6,486 nucleotides of DNA from the NCBI GenBank assembly GCA_017405115.1, contig JAFRBA010000221.1:1-6486 (forward strand), in the 5' to 3' direction. This document shows, one piece after another, positions 4,817-6,486 of this stretch (position 1 is its first letter; every line of letters starts with the position of its first letter). Position numbers and translations under genes: made by a program. The notes below the pieces were generated by a model. It was not told where the DNA came from and ran no database searches. It saw nothing but the letters and a program-made list of their open reading frames with translations. Source of the stretch: Kiritimatiellia bacterium (GTDB taxonomy: Bacteria; Verrucomicrobiota; Kiritimatiellia; RFP12; UBA1067).

Positions 4817-6486
4817 ATGAAAAAGCTATTCGTAATCGACATGATGCCCTTCCTCTACAGGGGGCATTTCGTGTTTCTCCGCAACCCGCGCATGACTGCG
4901 GGCGGCATAAACACCTCGGCGCTCCTCGGGCTGGCGAACGGCCTGCAGTCCATCCTGCGCAAGGAGCGCCCGACCCACGCCGTCCTGGCGATGGACCCGA
5001 CCGGCCCGACGTTCAGACACGAGGCGTACCCCGCCTACAAGGCGCAGCGGCAGAAGATGCCGGAGGACCTCGCCGCGTCCATCCCCTACGCCTTCGAGCT
5101 GGCCGAGGCGCTGCGCATACCGGTCGTGCGCGTCGAGGGCTTCGAGGCCGACGACGTGATGGGCACGCTCGCCGTGAAGGGCGCCGCCGCGGGCTTCGAC
5201 GTGTATCTCGCGACGCCCGACAAGGACGCCGCGCAGCTGGTGCGCCCCGGCGTGAGGCTCTACCGCCCGGCCCGCGCCGGCGACGCCGCGGAGATCTACG
5301 ACGAGGCTGGGGTGTGCGAGCACTGGCACCTGCGCGAGCCAAGGCAGATGATAGACTACCTCGCGCTCGCGGGCGACTCCTCGGACAACATACCGGGCAT
5401 CCGCGGCGTCGGCGAGAAGACGGCGGCGGAGCTGCTGGCTTCATATGGCGACGTGGAGGGCATCATCGCCAACCAGGCGAGCCTCAAGGGAAAGCTCGCG
5501 GAAAAGGTGCGCGCCGGCGCCGAGGACGCGGCGATGTCCAAGTTCCTCACGACGATCCGCACGGACGTCCCGATGGAGCCCGACTGGGACTCCTACCGGC
5601 TCGACGGCGTCGACCGGGAGCGCCTCGCGGCGGTCTGCGCCAAGTTTGAGCTCAATCGCCTTGCGCGCGAGCTCCTTGGCGAAGGCGCGGCCGCCGGCTC
5701 GGCGGCCTCAGCGGGCGGCGGCGAGGCGGCCAGTGCGCTGAAGACGCTGGCCGACACCCCGCACGACTATCGCTATGTCTCGACGGAGGACGAGGCGCAG
5801 GACCTCCTGCGCACGCTGATGGCCGCGCCGCGCATCGCCTTCGACACGGAGACTACCGCCGCAGAGCCCGGCATGTCCGCGACCGACGCGAACACGTGCC
5901 GTCTCATAGGCTTCTCCTTCGCGACGGAGCCGGGCCGCGCGTGGTACGTCGACGGCGGACTGGTCGACGTGTTCCGTCCGCTCTTCGCGGACCCCTCGAA
6001 GACGCTCGTGGGCCTCAACGTGAAGTTCGACTGCACAGTCCTGCGGCGCCACGGCATCGGCTTCGCGCGCGCTCCGCACGACGTGATGCTCGCGCACTAC
6101 TGCATCGACGCCGCCGCCCGCCACGGCATGGACATGCTGGCCGAGCGATATCTCGGATACCGCACGATCCGATTCTCCGAGGTCGCGGGCGAGCCCGAGC
6201 GCGGCAAGCCCGAGCCGACGCTCCTCGGCAAGGACATCGCGAGGGTCACGGACTACGCGGCCGAGGACGCGGACGTAACGCTGCGGCTCGACGACGTCCT
6301 GCGTCCGCAGGCGCTGGCGCTGAAGGGCGACTGCCCCGGCTCCGCCGGAGCGCCCGTCGCGCTCTCGGACGTCGAGGAGCCGCTCGTCAAGGTGCTCATG
6401 GACATGGAGCGCGCCGGAGTGCGCATCGACACCGAGGCGCTGAGGGAGTATGGAAGGGCTCTCGACCGCGAGGTACTCTCGCTCAG
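4817..6486 (+). CDS. polA: DNA polymerase I, N-terminal part (3' end outside window)
   Basis: The frame is open from 4817 to the window edge (556 full codons). PolA fills gaps and removes RNA primers in replication and repair. The 5' nuclease domain (about 1-290) has D8, D60 in MDPTGPTFRHE, E110/D112/D113 in FEADD, D135/D137 in TPDKD, and D187/D190 in GDSSDN followed by the helix-hairpin-helix IPGIRGVGEKTA. A Gly/Ala/Ser-rich linker (about 296-314) leads to the 3'-5' exonuclease domain with ExoI DTE (D343, E345), ExoII NVKFD (N401, D405) and ExoIII YAAED (Y480, D484), so proofreading looks intact. The last residues, EEPLVKVLMDMERAGVRID, start the polymerase domain, whose catalytic motifs lie outside the window. 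TPDKD has Pro where E. coli-type enzymes have Gly. The start is supported by a strong Shine-Dalgarno and the canonical MKKLFVID N-terminus. Truncation is only by the window edge. Confidence 0.96.
   Translation, partial: MKKLFVIDMMPFLYRGHFVFLRNPRMTAGGINTSALLGLANGLQSILRKERPTHAVLAMDPTGPTFRHEAYPAYKAQRQKMPEDLAASIPYAFELAEALRIPVVRVEGFEADDVMGTLAVKGAAAGFDVYLATPDKDAAQLVRPGVRLYRPARAGDAAEIYDEAGVCEHWHLREPRQMIDYLALAGDSSDNIPGIRGVGEKTAAELLASYGDVEGIIANQASLKGKLAEKVRAGAEDAAMSKFLTTIRTDVPMEPDWDSYRLDGVDRERLAAVCAKFELNRLARELLGEGAAAGSAASAGGGEAASALKTLADTPHDYRYVSTEDEAQDLLRTLMAAPRIAFDTETTAAEPGMSATDANTCRLIGFSFATEPGRAWYVDGGLVDVFRPLFADPSKTLVGLNVKFDCTVLRRHGIGFARAPHDVMLAHYCIDAAARHGMDMLAERYLGYRTIRFSEVAGEPERGKPEPTLLGKDIARVTDYAAEDADVTLRLDDVLRPQALALKGDCPGSAGAPVALSDVEEPLVKVLMDMERAGVRIDTEALREYGRALDREVLSL

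Noticed and set aside
5314..5741. Two overlapping plus-strand open frames in the polA region
   Set aside because: Both are out of frame with the clear PolA 5' nuclease and linker sequence, and give Arg/Ala/Ser-rich translations.
6339..6351. The inverted repeat GCTCC-GCC-GGAGC
   Set aside because: A 5-bp stem inside polA coding sequence; such palindromes arise often by chance in GC-rich DNA and nothing else marks a regulatory site.
1..6486. Signs of a novel defence, mobile or biosynthetic system
   Set aside because: Every stretch is accounted for by core housekeeping genes with uniform codon style; no transposase, integrase, repeats, RNA gene or unknown gene cluster is visible.

Overview
The window carries five co-directional plus-strand genes packed head to tail, with no RNA gene, mobile element, CRISPR array or sizeable intergenic space. 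All five are recognisable core genes: the 3' end of lpxB (lipid A disaccharide synthase), complete secA, complete ispD, a complete metallophosphoesterase gene, and the 5' portion of polA, which runs off the right edge. G+C is high, with G/C strongly favoured at third codon positions.

Organism: lpxB implies a Gram-negative, LPS-type outer membrane. SecA has an extra stretch of roughly 70 residues after the DEVD box and the helicase motif RGRCSRQGDPG, a form I associate with Chlamydiae/Verrucomicrobia-type SecA. The PolA 5' nuclease reads LRNPR...NTSALLG and TPDKD, as in Bacteroidetes and PVC relatives. My best guess is a high-GC PVC bacterium, for instance in the Verrucomicrobia/Kiritimatiellae/Lentisphaerae area. 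This is inference from remembered family patterns and was not tested by phylogeny.

Layout: lpxB ends at 364. A very promoter-like element (TTGAAC, 18-bp spacer, extended -10 TGG-TATAAT) sits across its last codons, and its -10 hexamer contains the lpxB stop codon. secA starts at 373, only 7 nt after the -10, with no Shine-Dalgarno sequence, so a transcript from this promoter would be leaderless or nearly so. secA overlaps ispD by ATGA (3387-3390), and the ispD Shine-Dalgarno lies inside the secA zinc-motif codons. ispD abuts the phosphoesterase gene (TAAATG, 4053-4058). polA follows after 29 nt with a strong Shine-Dalgarno. No terminator is visible, so secA-ispD-phosphoesterase-polA looks like one transcription unit, probably also fed by read-through from lpxB.

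The genes belong to different processes (envelope lipid A, protein export, MEP isoprenoid synthesis, an unknown phosphoester hydrolysis, DNA repair/replication), so the cluster looks like a growth-linked housekeeping operon rather than one pathway. I found no evidence of a new defence, mobile or biosynthetic system. The most noteworthy items are the lpxB/secA promoter junction and an unusual Ile codon preference (ATA far above ATT despite high GC).
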